Assembly (NCBI GenBank): GCA_016647705.1 | Contig: CM028333.1 | Span: 24,794,243 to 24,858,242 of the forward strand | Reading direction: 5' to 3' | Length of the DNA: 64,000 nucleotides | From: Eucommia ulmoides | Lineage: Eukaryota; Streptophyta; Magnoliopsida; Garryales; Eucommiaceae | In this document: positions 27,637 to 40,770 of the stretch, in pieces | How positions within the stretch are numbered: the stretch's first letter is position 1 | How the letters are laid out: each line of letters opens with the position of its first letter | The notes under the pieces: model-generated | Seen by the model: the letters and a program-made list of their open reading frames with translations, nothing else | Told to the model about the DNA's origin: nothing | Databases searched by the model: none | Translations under genes and position numbers: made by a program

Positions 27637-28480
27637 TATACTCATGTAATTTACTAGTTTACCCCTATATATTACAAAATAGAAATCTAATTGGGGTATA
27701 ATTGTAATTTCAGTATATTTCAATTTAATGGTAGCTTAAGTGTAATGATTATACTTAAACCGCAAATGGGGAGCAACAAGTACTACAATATATAATTATG
27801 GATGAGTTTACATTCATATCGGTTGATTTGAGTAAAGTACAGCCTTTAATATCCCAACTACCCACTACAATGAAATGGTGCCATAAATAGCAAGTCTTGA
27901 GTGAAGTTTTTAGCACGCTTCCTGAAAATAGAGGAAAATAGTGGTTAGTATAGAAGTTCTTACAAGTAGGCCTCGTAAAGAAGTTGTCATTCAACAAGAT
28001 CAAAGTATCTCTTTCTCTAGGGATTTTACCTAATACCATTGTTTTCTAGTCTGGTGACACCGAGAAGGAAACTCTTCTCCCACTGGTAGAATGCATGCAT
28101 GCATGGTGTATACGCTAGTTTGGCAAATAAATGTTTAATTTTTTTTTCCTCTTTCTTTTGGTGTTGAGAAATGTTCTTAAAGACTGAAACCCTTTTTCCT
28201 TTCAATTATTTATTAGTTCTTATTCTTTATTTAATTTATTTAATTTTTATTTTTGGGAGAACCATGAAATAAACTCATTTGGCTTAAAAAAATAAATTAA
28301 AAGAAATGCTATATGTTTATCTAGAATTCCTCAATCACCCTGTTTCGCATCCTTTAGTTCAAAAACTTTAATTTTTAAGCATCTTCTTGTCAATAATTGA
28401 AAAGTTATAGGGTTTGACAAAATGTTATGTGACTTATGTCTCAACCATGCAGTAAATAGAGCACAACAATAGCTAGTAAA
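27637..28480. other. AT-rich intergenic DNA
   Basis: I see no gene; only AT-rich sequence and a short ATGCATGCATGCATG run near 28092. Confidence 0.5.
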
Positions 28481-28575
28481 GAGAAAGCACCCTTGATTGA
28501 ATTAAGTGACACGGAGGTTGATTCAAACGAGTATGATGAAGTCTCTCTCGACCACCGGGAAGTGGAAGAGGTCAT

Positions 28576-28969
28576 GTGAACGAGGAGAAAGAAATGGCAC
28601 CAGCCTCAAATCAGGGGTTAGATGAGCTGTCCGACATTCAAATTATTGAGAAGACGTTTTCATCGCTTCGACGTGCAAAAATATTTTACTATAACTACGC
28701 TAATGCTGTCGGCTTTCGCGTACAAAAAAGCTACCAAAAACGCGATAAAGAAAAAAAATGTCATAGGCCGAATGTGGGTATGTGGTCAAGTTGGGCATAG
28801 AAAGACTGGGGTACAATTAGGCATTGGGTGTGGTGCCTGTCTACGGGTCCAGTACGATCCAAAGGTAAACAGGTTTTTGTTTGTGAAATTTATTAGACAC
28901 CATAATCACAATGTTAGGAAACATATTCCTTTTTTCCGACGAAAGATACATTGCGGTTTTGTAGGGTAA
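28576..28969 (+). pseudogene. FAR1/FHY3-type DNA-binding domain fragment, frameshifted
   Basis: The first frame (28576 to about 28740) contains FSSLRRAKIFYYNYANAVGF, like the start of the FAR1 DNA-binding domain (F.S...A..FYN.YA...GF). The domain continues in a different phase from about 28745: a Cys, then GCGACLRVQYD, a basic stretch, and FVKFIRHHNHNV, matching the Cys-Cys...His-x-His zinc-binding pattern of FAR1/WRKY-GCM1 domains. A frameshift in or near an A-run joins the halves. No transposase or SWIM domain follows, so this is a remnant of a FAR1 gene or of a Jittery-like MULE. The tract upstream at 28485-28575 is acidic and partly open and may be the former N-terminus. Confidence 0.65.
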
Positions 28970-28991
28970 TTGCCTTAACATCTCTATATAC

Positions 28992-28994
<3 letters not shown>

Positions 28995-29054
<60 letters not shown>
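28995..29054. repeat. (ATT)n microsatellite
   Basis: About 20 copies of TTA/ATT just after the FAR1-like fragment. Confidence 0.95.
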
Positions 29055-30440
29055 GACGTGCACATCTACTGGTATCTAATGTTGAACGCTATATAGGATG
29101 ATTGGTCATACGATCCTCAAATGTCCCAGACTCCAACATTTAGCAAACGATTTTGATGTAAATGATAGCGTGCGTCTGGCCGATGGAATTGGTGACGTTT
29201 AGCAGAATGATCTGGACCACGGGAACTTCTCTCATGAATGTATAGATGTTTCTCATGCAGTCATGCTTCCGGATGATCGCACTATCGATTTCTTCACATA
29301 GGAATTTGTAATCAATGTAGCAAATATTTTGCAACCTACAGTATTTTGGGCTTTTGGATGGGTTTATTATAAATATAAAAATCCCTTGTTATATGTTATG
29401 ATAACATTTATTTTGGATTGAAATGCCAATTTTTTATGTTTTTTTATTTTTACATATTTTCACTGTATTCTCTTATTTTTTAAGTGTATTATTTGTCCTT
29501 TCAGCAGAATGAAAAAGTTCAAAAAATTAGGTTTCACTTGGTCAATTATATGGGGGGGAAACTGTAATTTTGACTTATTAAAATCAATTTAATATTGGAC
29601 AAAGAGGTCTCTAATTAATCTCAATTTCAAAAAATTTGGTCGTACTTCGTGAACTAAAGTCACTATAATTTTTATATGAAAAAATAACAATAACGTTAAT
29701 GTATTATACAACTTTTGAACTTCTAAAAAAATTATTATAATTGGTAAATTTGCAAAGGTAAAACTTTAATTTCATGCACTATTAACCAAAAGCTCTCAAT
29801 TTTAGTTCAATCACTGCATTAACTCTCTCCCTATGATGTTTTAATTTTATAATAAAATTATAAATATATAAATATAACAAATAAGGTTATTGATAGATTT
29901 CAACAAGAAGAATATAACCTAGAAAACTATTAATGCCAAGAGATGGAGTTTTGCGAATTCTACTTCATTCTCAAATTTAATCTTCTAATTTTTTCTTATA
30001 TAGATATAGACATGAGAACCGATCGTGGATGGCACAATCAATTATTATTGATGATAGTAGAAGCCAATGATAATTATTGATCAAAAAAAGAAAAAAATGA
30101 GACTTATTAATGAGTCATTAGATAATAACTTTATTTTTTTTTTCATTTATTTATTTATTTGTTTGTTTTTAATGTTAGCTTTTAAACAATATAGTAGCTA
30201 ATAATGATTATACAAAAACATTCACATCAAAAAAAGGAAAAAACAAATTATAAAATGTAGTTATTTTGTCTAATTTAATATGTCATATTTATTTTTAAAA
30301 AAAAAATTGAATTAAAAGAAAACATTGAACTACTTGGACAATTTATTATAATAAGTACAATTAGTATAAGGAATGACCATTGAATCAACTGATGGCATAT
30401 TAAATAGAACTCAAGTTAGTTAGTGTAGAAAAACAGTTCA
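29055..30440. other. AT-rich intergenic DNA
   Basis: No gene recognised. Long A and T runs are present; open frames are short and without family resemblance. Confidence 0.5.
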
Positions 30441-30939
30441 TGAACTGCTGCCATTCGAAAGTGAATGAATGCCTTGGACGCCTAAATGAACTTGTTGTCT
30501 CCTCACTTACACTTATTGCATCATTTAATTCTCACCAACCACTTTAACGTTAGTAAGCATTAAGTCTCTCTACAAAATGAGATAGGAACTATTGGATTTA
30601 CTTTACTCCAGTGCTCCACAAAGATAGAGTTCTTCTTCATGTTGTCTGCATCATTATCTTGAAACAGCTTTCTCATTCAGGTATGTTACCCACTTAATCT
30701 AAATCATTCTGTTTGCTTAGTATTGGTACCACTGGCAAATAAGTATGTATTCTAGTGGGATCAGCTTGGTGCTTCAACGTTACCATTGCATGATAAAATG
30801 AAAAGCATGCAATGTTATGTCTTTGAATAAAACAAACATTTCTCTTTTGAAATGTAAGCCCTAATATTTTTATGCTCATCGTTTCATTTTGTTTACAAAC
30901 ACTTTGCATATGTAGCATAACCTATACTTCCATAAATAA

Positions 30940-31143
30940 ATGGCTGACCGTTTTGAGCAAGCAACCTGCCGGTTCTTACGAGAATATAGAAAACTTGAAG
31001 AAGAAGAAGTGATAACCCTTAGATGGAATTTAGGATCGACCCAAACTTCTTGGCGGTGGGCTAAGGACGACCTACATCAAGCGGCACAGCAACTACTCGA
31101 AATATCCATGCATGCTGCCGATCTTGAAAAGGAGAGGGACTGA
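30940..31143 (+). CDS. Small hypothetical ORF, possibly with 5' UTR intron
   Basis: The 67-residue frame is rich in Glu, Arg and Leu and starts MADRFEQATCRF; it is likely helical. I do not recognise a family. Upstream, TCATTCAG/GTATGT (donor at 30681) and GCATATGTAG (acceptor ending 30915) would define a 235-bp intron just before the start codon. After the TGA at 31141-31143 the same frame stays open for about 36 more codons, ending in a His/Asn/Asp/Gly-rich tail, so the stop may be a nonsense change in a longer gene. A poly-T tract follows at 31261-31288. Confidence 0.3.
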   Translation: MADRFEQATCRFLREYRKLEEEEVITLRWNLGSTQTSWRWAKDDLHQAAQQLLEISMHAADLEKERD

Positions 31144-31288
31144 CTTCAAGCTAAAAACAAAGCAATGAGACATATGTGGAGAAACCGGCTACCCAATGGT
31201 CACCATGCAAATGGTAGCCATGATGGTGACGATCATGCAAATAATAACCATGTATGACCTGTTTTTTTTTTTTTTTTTTTTTTTTTTT

Positions 31289-32370
31289 GGTTTTGAAACG
31301 GTTGGTGTAAGGAAAAAATGCTTATGATAATGTATTTATTTTTATGCGTTGAAGTATTAAGTTTATGCTACAAATCATGTTTGCTTGTCTTTGATTTGTC
31401 CAGGAATATGAATTTTCATTCATCTATTGTGTTCCCACCGGGATTAGAACTACTCTCTACCAGTAGGACAATTTTTTTCTTCTTCATTCTGTTTAATGGT
31501 TGAAACATGAAGGGATTCTTCGTTTGCAAATTACTTTTCATGAACTGACTACACTTGAGGTGTAATTTAGTGGTTGTGAATCTAATTAGAATTTAGGACT
31601 CAAGTATTGATGGAAAAAATCTACCCAATGTGACTAATATATGCACTTGCTATAAATGGACTACTACTTCATCATAATGATTTGCACTTAGTCATTTTTC
31701 CCATATTTATTCTCATTGTATGACAGATTCACTGACATTCACAGTACAAGTGATATTTCATTCCCAGAATCTAGCATTAATGGAAAGAACCTACCCTCCA
31801 TTTCAAATGATACACTTGTTATAAATGGACTACTAGTTATTATAAATGCACTTCATGTGTTCTCCACAATTCATTTACATTTGCAAATCTAGCACTTGGT
31901 AATTCTAGAGAAGATAGTTGAAATACTATCACAGGTGATACCGTCACCCTCGTCTTCAAGCAGTAGTGTTTAATTTCTCCAGGTATGTGTTACTAAGTAA
32001 TGTCAATCTTGTCCCTCGTATGGTAGTAGATATGGTCACACAGGTTCGAGTTGCACAATAATTAGTATGAATTGCGGTGTCTTGGTTAAAAAGGTAAAGA
32101 ATTTTGCTTGAAATTAGTTTTCAAATTTTAGGGTTCTGGGGTTAAGGTAATAAATTTCAAAAGTTCAAGTGTAAATTCAAACAACTCTTAAAGACACTTA
32201 AATGTAATTTTGTTCACATCTTAATCTTTTTATAATAAAATCTTGCATAACCTATTAGTAGTAATATCCATTATTTCAGGTCCAATGACATTATTTGTGT
32301 ATTGATGGTATGCAATTACCCATTATTTTGACAACTGCTTACATAGTTGCCTTTAAAAGTTTGAAATGAA
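31289..32370. other. Intergenic DNA, nothing recognised
   Basis: No homologous frame. Two short stretches near 31655 and 31815 repeat TATAAATGGACTACTA-like sequence. Confidence 0.4.
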
Positions 32371-32526
32371 CTTGGAACAAATTTCCCAAAATTTAACCAC
32401 CATTCTATAGCTTTATTTTTCTCACTTTTCACCCTAATGTTGCAAGTTTGGATCCAAACATTCACCGGTTATGGAATGAACTTGAAACTAGGATAGAGAA
32501 CGTGTAGCCCAAGGCATTTTTCCAAA

Positions 32527-33230
32527 GTTATAAGCCTGTTCCATAAAAGTTGCAAGTTGCTCTAGGAACTTGCAACTTTTATGGAACAAACTCGCAACTA
32601 GGAGAAAGAAATGGTACACCAGGGCATTTTGCATAGTTGCGAGTTTGTTTCATAAAAGTTGCAAGTTCTTAGACAAACTTGCAATTTTTATGGAAGGAAC
32701 TCGCAACTAGAAGAGAGAAATGATACATCAGGACATTTTGTCAAGTTACAAGTCTGTTCCATAAAAATTACAAGTTCTCAGACAAACTTGTAACTTTTAT
32801 GGAAGGAACTCGCAACTAGGAGAGAGAAATAGTACACCAAGGTATTTTGCCAAATTACAAGTCCGTTCCATAAAAGTTGCAAGTTTGTCTAAGAACTTGC
32901 AATTAGGAGAAAGAAATGGTACATAAAGGCATTTTGCATAGTTGCAAGTTCGTTCCATAAAAGTTATAAGTTATTAGACAAACTTACAACTTTTACGAAA
33001 GGAACTCGCAATTAGGGCTAAAGAAATGGTACACCAAGGCAGTTTGCCAATTTACAAGTTCGTTCCATAAAAGTTGCGAGTTTGTCTAAGGACTTGCAAA
33101 TTTTATAGAACGAATTTGCAACTATGCAAAATGCCCTGGTGTACCATTTCTTTCCTAGTTGCGAGTTTGTTCCATAAAAGTTCAAAGTTTTTAGACCAAC
33201 TTGCAACTTTTATGGAACGGACTTAGGAGA
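32527..33230. repeat. Minisatellite of ~110-bp units with internal dyads
   Basis: About six imperfect units begin near 32527, 32636, 32752, 32852, 32939 and 33049. Each unit carries GTTCCATAAAAGTTGCAAGT and then its near inverse, ACTTGCAACTTTTATGGAAC, followed by a spacer like AGAAATGGTACACCAGGGCA. The last unit is partly inverted: the spacer reads TGCCCTGGTGTACCATTTCT at about 33130. Confidence 0.8.
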
Positions 33231-33240
33231 AAAAATTCCC

Positions 33241-34190
33241 GCCTAAAAATTTCACGCCCCTTACTTCAAAAATGGTTGAGTTAAATTTTGTTTTGTACCC
33301 TTTAAATTTTACATATGTACTTTATTAGCCTTTTTTTCATATATTTAACATTTATAGTGCCCGTAGATACGAAGAATCCATAGTTACTATAAATAACAAG
33401 ACAAAGGAAACACAAGAATAATTTCAATGCTTCTCCATTTAGTCATCAGGGTTCAAATCTAAATAGTGGCAAGGCCAAGAGCAGATGCCCTACCTTTAAC
33501 TTGCTTGAGGAGGTGGGTGAGTTGAGATGGGTGCAAGCCGAACAGGATACCACGCTGAAGTGGATACCACCTAACTTCTAAAAAAGAATGAGATTCAACT
33601 AATAATTCTATTCTTTTCCTACCTCAATTCCGTTTTTCTTCTATTCTATTCCACTCATATTCTATTACTTTAAACCAAACATGCCATTGATGTTTTTGTC
33701 ATTATTTTATCGACTACCTAGCTAAATTGAGATTATTGTTGGATTTTTATTATTTTATTATTTAGATAGACATACTGGTAAATTATCCACCATTATTTTA
33801 GGAAGGATCAATTATGGTAAGTTGCAATTTATTTAATTTTGCATAAATTTCATTATTACCTCGCTTCATTTTTTTTCATTTGTAGAAAATTGTTATCAAT
33901 TACACATGTATATCTCTTTCTTTCTCTCTCTCTCTCTCACACACACACACATAACTAAAAAAAGTTGAAGTGTCTTTGTTTTTTTTTTTTTTTCAATTGG
34001 ATTGAAGATTAAGAGAGAAACAATGATGTATGGGTGGGAGCAGATTGGAGTGTGAGGGTTAGTTAGTTTAAATCATGGGTAGACCAACAATGTGCAGGTT
34101 GGGTCTATTTTTGCGTTGGGCTAATTAGAACCGTGGACTACCCAGAGAATTATACTGCCATCACAAAGAAACTTTCACAGAGAAATTAAT
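33241..34190. other. Intergenic DNA, nothing recognised
   Basis: AT-rich; a short (TC)n/(AC)n microsatellite lies at about 33917-33951. No gene. Confidence 0.5.
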
Positions 34191-34199
34191 TTTAATAGC

Positions 34200-34600
34200 A
34201 TTATTACACTTGATTAAGAACAAACTAGATTAAGAACAGATTAAGAACATACTGGATTAATTTTGAACAAATTAAGAACAAATTAATTTTTACAAAGAAA
34301 TTAATTTCATGACAAATTAATCAATAAAGAACAAAACACAAATTAATCAAGATAATACAGATTAATCAGAACATATTACTATAGTTTAAACAAAACTAAA
34401 CAAAAATAAGAACAAGAACAAGAACACGAACACGAACAGATTATTACATATTAATCAAAATAAAACAAGAATAAGAACAAGAACAGATTAACACAGATTA
34501 ATCAAAATGAAACAAGAATAGATTAATACAAATAATATAGATTAATCAAAATAGATATGAAAAGAATCAGATTATACAGATAATACAGATTAATCAAACA
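34200..34600. repeat. Degenerate short tandem repeats (AAGAACA / AGATTAAT)
   Basis: AAGAACAAGAACA and ACAGATTAATCAAAAT words recur irregularly over 400 bases. The open frames here are low-complexity readings. Confidence 0.6.
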
Positions 34601-35169
34601 ATAAACTGTGAACGAAAAAGAATTAAAAAAAATGAAAAACGAAAAAGAATCAAGAACATATCTAAAAAAGAAAAAGAAAAAAAGACAAGAGTTGAGAAAC
34701 GAAAACGTACCTCTTCTTCTTCGACATTGTAGGCCGTACATACGAATGCATTATCAATATTTCGGGTTTGAATCGGAAAAAAAATCAAGATTCAAAAATA
34801 AAGAAAACTGAAGATTAAGAATAACAATTTTCTTCCCAAGGTTGAATTAGGAAGAATAAAGGTAGTGAATAAATTTAGGAAGAAATTTTCACGAAGGTGA
34901 CAAATTGAATTTAGTAAGAACGAAGATAGCAAGATGCAACAGATCGGTGGTGGCTAGAATAGATGGAACCCCTAGGCAGCTACTAAGATATTATTTTTCA
35001 CCACAAAACAACGTCATTTTGTGGTCTACTCGGCCAAGCGGGTTGAATCCGTAAGAAAATTGACCAAATTACAACCCGCCTATCCATGTGCGAGTTTCAA
35101 GGGTTAACACCCGCGTAATGTGAGGGTTAGTGTTGGGTAGTTTTTTTTTTTTGCGATGCGAGTTTGGTA

Positions 35170-37541
35170 TGTAACGCACCTCGATTTTTCGAAAGTAAAG
35201 AATATGAAATAGTAAAGTGTAAAAGAAAAGGAGTTTTTTTTTTAAGTGTCAGTTTTCTTAAAAAATAATACTTAGACCATTTCAAAATAAGGAGTCAACA
35301 CCCAACATTGCGTTTTATTGGTGCGCTAGGTCACCAAATTTTTTAAAAAACAATTTAAAATACCTAAGTAAATTTGACTTCAAAAACACGGTTAAACCAA
35401 ATATTCATTTAAAAAGTTCAAGGGTCGGTTACACTCAGGGAAGGTGTTAGGTACCCCAAGACGCCCGTCCGAAAACGGTATCTTATGTCCAGTTAAGTCT
35501 AGTCAGTTTAAGTTCGAGTGTTTTATTTTATTTTGAAAACCTTTTCCATCTTATGAAATCTTTTTGGTATTTTCCAAATTAAGATGAGACAAATTTTATT
35601 ATTTTTGGAAATGTTTCCCCGGTATGACCTCTTATCAAAAATTAAGGAATTTGATAAGGATGATCCCCGAGAGATAGTTTTATATATGTTTCTGATGAAC
35701 TTTTTTAATTTAAGTGGGTAAATCAATCTAAGTGATGTATGAAAGTATGAATTTAAAATGCAAAACATGTGGATAATGATGTTTAAACTAGCATGACATG
35801 AATCTACTCTTATTTATGCAATGACACATTTATTTTGATGAAATGACCTAAGCTAATGAAAGAACATTTTTTTTTTATGCAAAAAATCTAATTTAAGCAT
35901 GCTAATGCAGGGGATGGGAATAAATTAGAGACATAAATGAATTAACATATCTATATGAGAAAGGGATCTAATGTCTAACATGGCTAATATGACATATATG
36001 AATGACGTATATGAGAATAGTTATTAAAAGTGAAAGTGGTGTACGTGTCCTAAACATGCAATTACTAAATGGTGAAAAGTGGTTCGGGGGCATGGATTAT
36101 GCAGTCTAAAATAACATATATGATGTAATAAAGTATGAAAAGTGTAGGTGGTGAAAAGTGTTCTAAATATATCTTTTAAGTGGTGCAAAAGGTAATATGC
36201 AAGATTGTGTGGAATATTACATTACTTATTACATGAATGCAATGGAACGTCTACTTTCCTAATTTGCCCAATTAAATCAAAGAAATCGCAATTTGGTATT
36301 CCCTCAAATCATATGGAGATGAGAATCATGGGAAAGTCATAAAAACAAGTTTTGTCAGAATTAACCCCTCCAATACTTAAGTGAGATCCGACGAAGCGAT
36401 TTACCGAGGGAAGAGATTTTCTAAATCGACCATTTCTAAATCACTCTATTTGGGGAACCAAATCGGCGGTACAAAAATCTCTCCTTTAATTTATCGAATC
36501 ATTGAATTTTTCCTAAGACTTGTAAGAATAAATTCTTACTAAACAAACTTATTATATATATGAATTTAGATACGACAACAAACATGAATAACATGGATAG
36601 AAAGTAATAAATAAATAAGAAAAAAAAAAAATCCTCCTCTAACGCTAGGAGGCTAAGCCTAAGAAAGAAAAACCTCGCCGCCGCGTTTTCATTGATTCAT
36701 CAAATGATTATAACAAAATTAAATTTGCAGGAATTTAAATGTTAATAACAAGAAACGAGGTGATAAAAGGCAAGGATACCCAAACGCTTTATTCTCTCGA
36801 AGTCTGCTTCTCGAATGGGCTTCCTTCTAAGAATCGACCCTTATGAGGGTTTATCTCTAAGAATCGACTACCCGAATGATTTTTCTCTCAATTTTTTGTG
36901 TATGCCCTGAAAGGTTTTTCTCTCACTTTTTATTTGAACTATGAGAATGAGAGTCTTATTTATAGAGAAAGATGTGGAATGAAAAAAAATACTAAAAATC
37001 CTAAAACCTAGTTCTAGCTGCTTACATTAGGGCTTGTTTGGCAAGGAAAAGGACAAAATGAAAAATGAAGCTTTCTAAAAGGCAAGTAGGGGCGTGCAAT
37101 ACGCGTGCCCCTTGATTAGGCAACATGCTGACGCGTGGCAGTTGTCCACGCGTGACACCTGCCATGTATAGCTGTCAATATTGTTTAGTTTGGCAACCAC
37201 GTGTTGCGCTTAGGCCATTGCTCTCTCTCTCTCCCTCTCTCTTTTTCTCTCTCTCTCCGTCTCTCCTCTCTTTTTTGTCATCATTTTCCTTCCTTTCTCT
37301 CTTTCTTTATTTCCCTATATTTCTTTTTTTCTTTTTCCTTCTTTTTATTTCTTTCTTTCCCCTTTCTTTTTCTTTTTCTATTTTTTCTTTTTTCCTTTTC
37401 TATTTTATTATTTTTATTTTATTTTATTTTTTTGTTTATTTTTTCTCTTTCTAATAAAATAACAAAAATGATAGAAGTACAAATAAATTGCAAAATAAAA
37501 TTAAAATTATTTTTGGAGATAGTCAAAATGTCGTGTCTACA
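35170..37541 (+). repeat. Solo LTR (Ty3/gypsy-like)
   Basis: The segment runs from TGTAACGCACC to GTCTACA. It contains CGGTTACACTCAGGGAAGGT and CCCAAGACGCCCGTCCG, blocks I associate with long plant gypsy LTRs. No internal region or second copy is present. Both sides share CGAGTTTG (35159-35166 and 37543-37550), although a few extra bases lie between that word and the TG/CA ends. The flanks (CCCGCC..., GGGTTGACCCGATCC) look like subterminal sequence of an older DNA transposon into which it inserted. Confidence 0.6.
37208..37450 (+). repeat. Polypyrimidine low-complexity tract
   Basis: About 240 bases almost entirely C and T near the 3' end of the solo LTR. It gives spurious Ser/Leu/Phe frames. 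Confidence 0.9.
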
Positions 37542-37559
37542 ACGAGTTTGATGGGTTGA

Positions 37560-38930
37560 CCCGATCCGCTACACACCCCTAGTTGTATAAATATAGTGAA
37601 TGTAACAATTGAGAGATTCATGTATAATATTTGATTAGTGAATATTCAATAACGAGGAATCATGCTTTTAATTATCTAATGAATGTTAGCTGATTGATAT
37701 GTCAATTAAATATTTACCGTTAAATTGACAAACAATATTATTTAATGTTATTGATCGTATATGCATGATTTATTCAGGTATATAATGCAATGTTGTGTAG
37801 TGTCAATGTGCAGATTAGTGAGCACTTGGTTTTGCGAAGTTGTTAAGGACGTTAATGGCATTGCAAAATGATTCTTAACTAATAATATCAATTTGTGTTT
37901 TCCAAAAGTGTGCATCAAATTCAGAATGTGTAAAGAGTAAAGTTAATATCAATTAATAACCCAAATAACATAATTACCTTTTCTTTATTTTCACAATCAA
38001 TGAAATCTCACAATAGCAGCAACAAATTAATATTCACTATTAATGAAATAACGATTAAGTGAACGTTCACTACTAATAAGTATATTGAGTATTTTAATAT
38101 AAGTAAAACTAGTAAAAATTCACTAGCACTGAAATCCTAAGATGCTATATTTAAACTACTAGTGTTATTCAGTATGAGCAAATGTTCACTCCGATTGAAT
38201 AGTACATGCACAAAGTGAACTAGTAGTATAATGGACAAAGTGAACGGAAACTAGTGAATGTTAACTAGCACTGAAATTATGAGATGTTATATTTGAACTA
38301 CTAGTGCAATTCAATACGAGTAAATGTTCACTACCGTTGAATGTTTATTACATGATATTATGATGTAATAATTTTCTATAGCATTGAAAATAATTATGTC
38401 AACGTTCACTACTAACAATAATAATAGCCCTGCGAGTAATAACACAAAACAGATGATTATAATTTATATTATGATGAACAATAACTCTTCAACTTGGCAA
38501 GTGTTCCTTAATTTTACCTCGAAGTAGATGTGAACGAATTACTGTAAGATATTGTAGCGTATTTGAAAAGTTTTAGGATTGGCTATTTAGTGAAAGTGAT
38601 TTTTATGCATATAATTGAAAAATTGTTAGTACACTAAATAATATTATTTTGTATATTATTTTGTATAGTAAACGTTCACTATTAATTTTTTTGAACATAA
38701 TATACTCAATATAGATATAAAACTGAAGAGGGTGAGATATAAATTAAAATAATATAATTTTTAAGAATTTTATCTATTATTAATGTTCAAAAATTGTTTT
38801 TTTTTTTTTTTAATTTCTATATTTGATTATTTATTAAGGAAGTGATGGATGAAGCTACACATAATCACAAACGTTGTAAATTAACTATATATGCAGGAAC
38901 AACAGTTGAAGAAAATACAAGTGTAACAAT
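37560..38930. other. AT-rich DNA with dispersed GTTCACTA words
   Basis: No gene. GTTCACT and AGTGAAC recur many times between 38040 and 38680, giving local inverted repeats. Confidence 0.5.
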
Positions 38931-39265
38931 CTGATTTTTCAGGGCCACCACTAGATTTCTCCTATAGAGAATTAATACTAAAATCAAATAATCAATGTTT
39001 TTCCAATTATTCGGAGATTACAATCCCACATGTAATATTCCATATGGAAACTAATATGTATACTTATAATATAATGGATTAATATCAACGAAATGTTTAT
39101 GTCTAGAATGACTAATAATTAGTCATATTATCAGTACCACTATCTAATTGCATTATTAAAAATCCGAATATTTTGGCGATATGTTGATTTTGTATATTAA
39201 TTAATATTAGTTTAATAATGTAATATTATAATCTAATTATAATAATTAATTTATATTATATATGG

Positions 39266-39323
<58 letters not shown>

Positions 39324-40770
39324 CCTTTCCATTATTCATAAATTAATCCATCCATAATTTGTTTTTTGTTTTTGACACCTATCAGTAAGGGCTAAACTTT
39401 ATAAAGGAAAAAAACAAACTTTCATGTAGTAAAGAGAGCTACGACGCCAATTTCTGGAACATCAGTCGGTTACCAAAGACTTATTTCGCCTCTAAATCAT
39501 TATTCACCATATATAATTAAATATGCATGTTAATCACAAAAAAAAAAAATTATTCCTCAAGTCGCATGCTGAAGCAATGTTTGCATGAGTTAATGAGTTA
39601 TACAAAAATTGTTATTTTTTAAGTATTACTTCACTTATTATGAGTAATTAGTACCATAACCTAAACCTAGGGCGGTCGGAAACCCGCTCTAATACCAACT
39701 CTATAACGGCCTGGTTTTTTAAAGCCAACACACAGTTTCTTCCCTTCGAGAATTAATATTAAAATCAAATGACCAAAATTTTATTTAATAAAAATCTGAG
39801 AATAAATCAGTATTACTAATTTTTATCGCATCGATTTTACAACCGTAGATAATAAATACAATTATTACAAATTATCAGAGTAAAACTGGGTCTTAACTAT
39901 AATAATTTAAACTATAACCATCACTTTAATAATAATGAAATATTTTGGAAAATAACGCGGTAATTATATCGAATTTCTATTATTATCCACAAATCAAAAT
40001 TATAATTTAGAATAACCCAAGCCTTTGGTTATTCTCCATGTAATGGTAATACCAATTTTAGAACCACAAATTAAAATAATCAAGATTTTAATATAGTTCT
40101 CCAGAGTATTTAATGAATATTACGTAGGAATTTCTATTGAATATTAAAGGGAGAATTAACGCTAAACTGCTATTATAACAGTTAAACGATTTATTAACCG
40201 GGCCGGCACTGCCATTACAGGGTTGTTACAATATTTATTATAAGAGTGGATTGTCCATTCTGTCATTTTTAACATTGCGAAATATATATATACATATATA
40301 TAAAAGAATTTCAAAAAATATATTATCTCTATTGTATTATAAATTAAATGTTTATAAAATATCGATAATTCAATAGTTCAATAATTTGAATCATCGCTTT
40401 AATTTTTAACGGTAAATAATAATTACAATTATAACAAATAGAAATTCTAATATAATTGCTAGAGTAATTTTGTTCTCACCGGCCCTGCAATCAGAACTGT
40501 GGGGTTGTGAGCCAGTGCTCAGTAGAATTTCAACCCCTCTAATACGTGTATTTAATTAATATACCAAATAAACACACAACCATGATTTCTATATAATTTT
40601 CACATTATCATAATTATTTCATGAAAATTAATTATTAAAATTCAACAACAATAATAACATAAATCTCACAATAGAGAAATTAAATACATATATTAAAAGA
40701 GTTAGAAATTTTACCTGAAATCTGAATTCTAAATCCGAATCGAAATCCAAATAATTTTTCTCGCTCAAAA
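38931..40770. repeat. LTR-like fragments
   Basis: Sequence near 38931 (GTAACAATCTGATTTTT...AGAATTAATACTAAAATC) resembles that near 39702 (ATAACGGCCTGGTTTTTT...AGAATTAATATTAAAATC), suggesting two degenerate starts of one LTR family. The second runs to about 40770, with GGCCCTGCAATCAGAACTG inside. Confidence 0.4.
39269..39320. repeat. (TA)n microsatellite
   Basis: Pure AT dinucleotide run. Confidence 0.95.

Noticed and set aside
37125..37551. Open frames of about 110 codons in the CT-rich tract
   Set aside because: They are Ser/Leu/Phe-only readings of a polypyrimidine low-complexity stretch inside the solo LTR.
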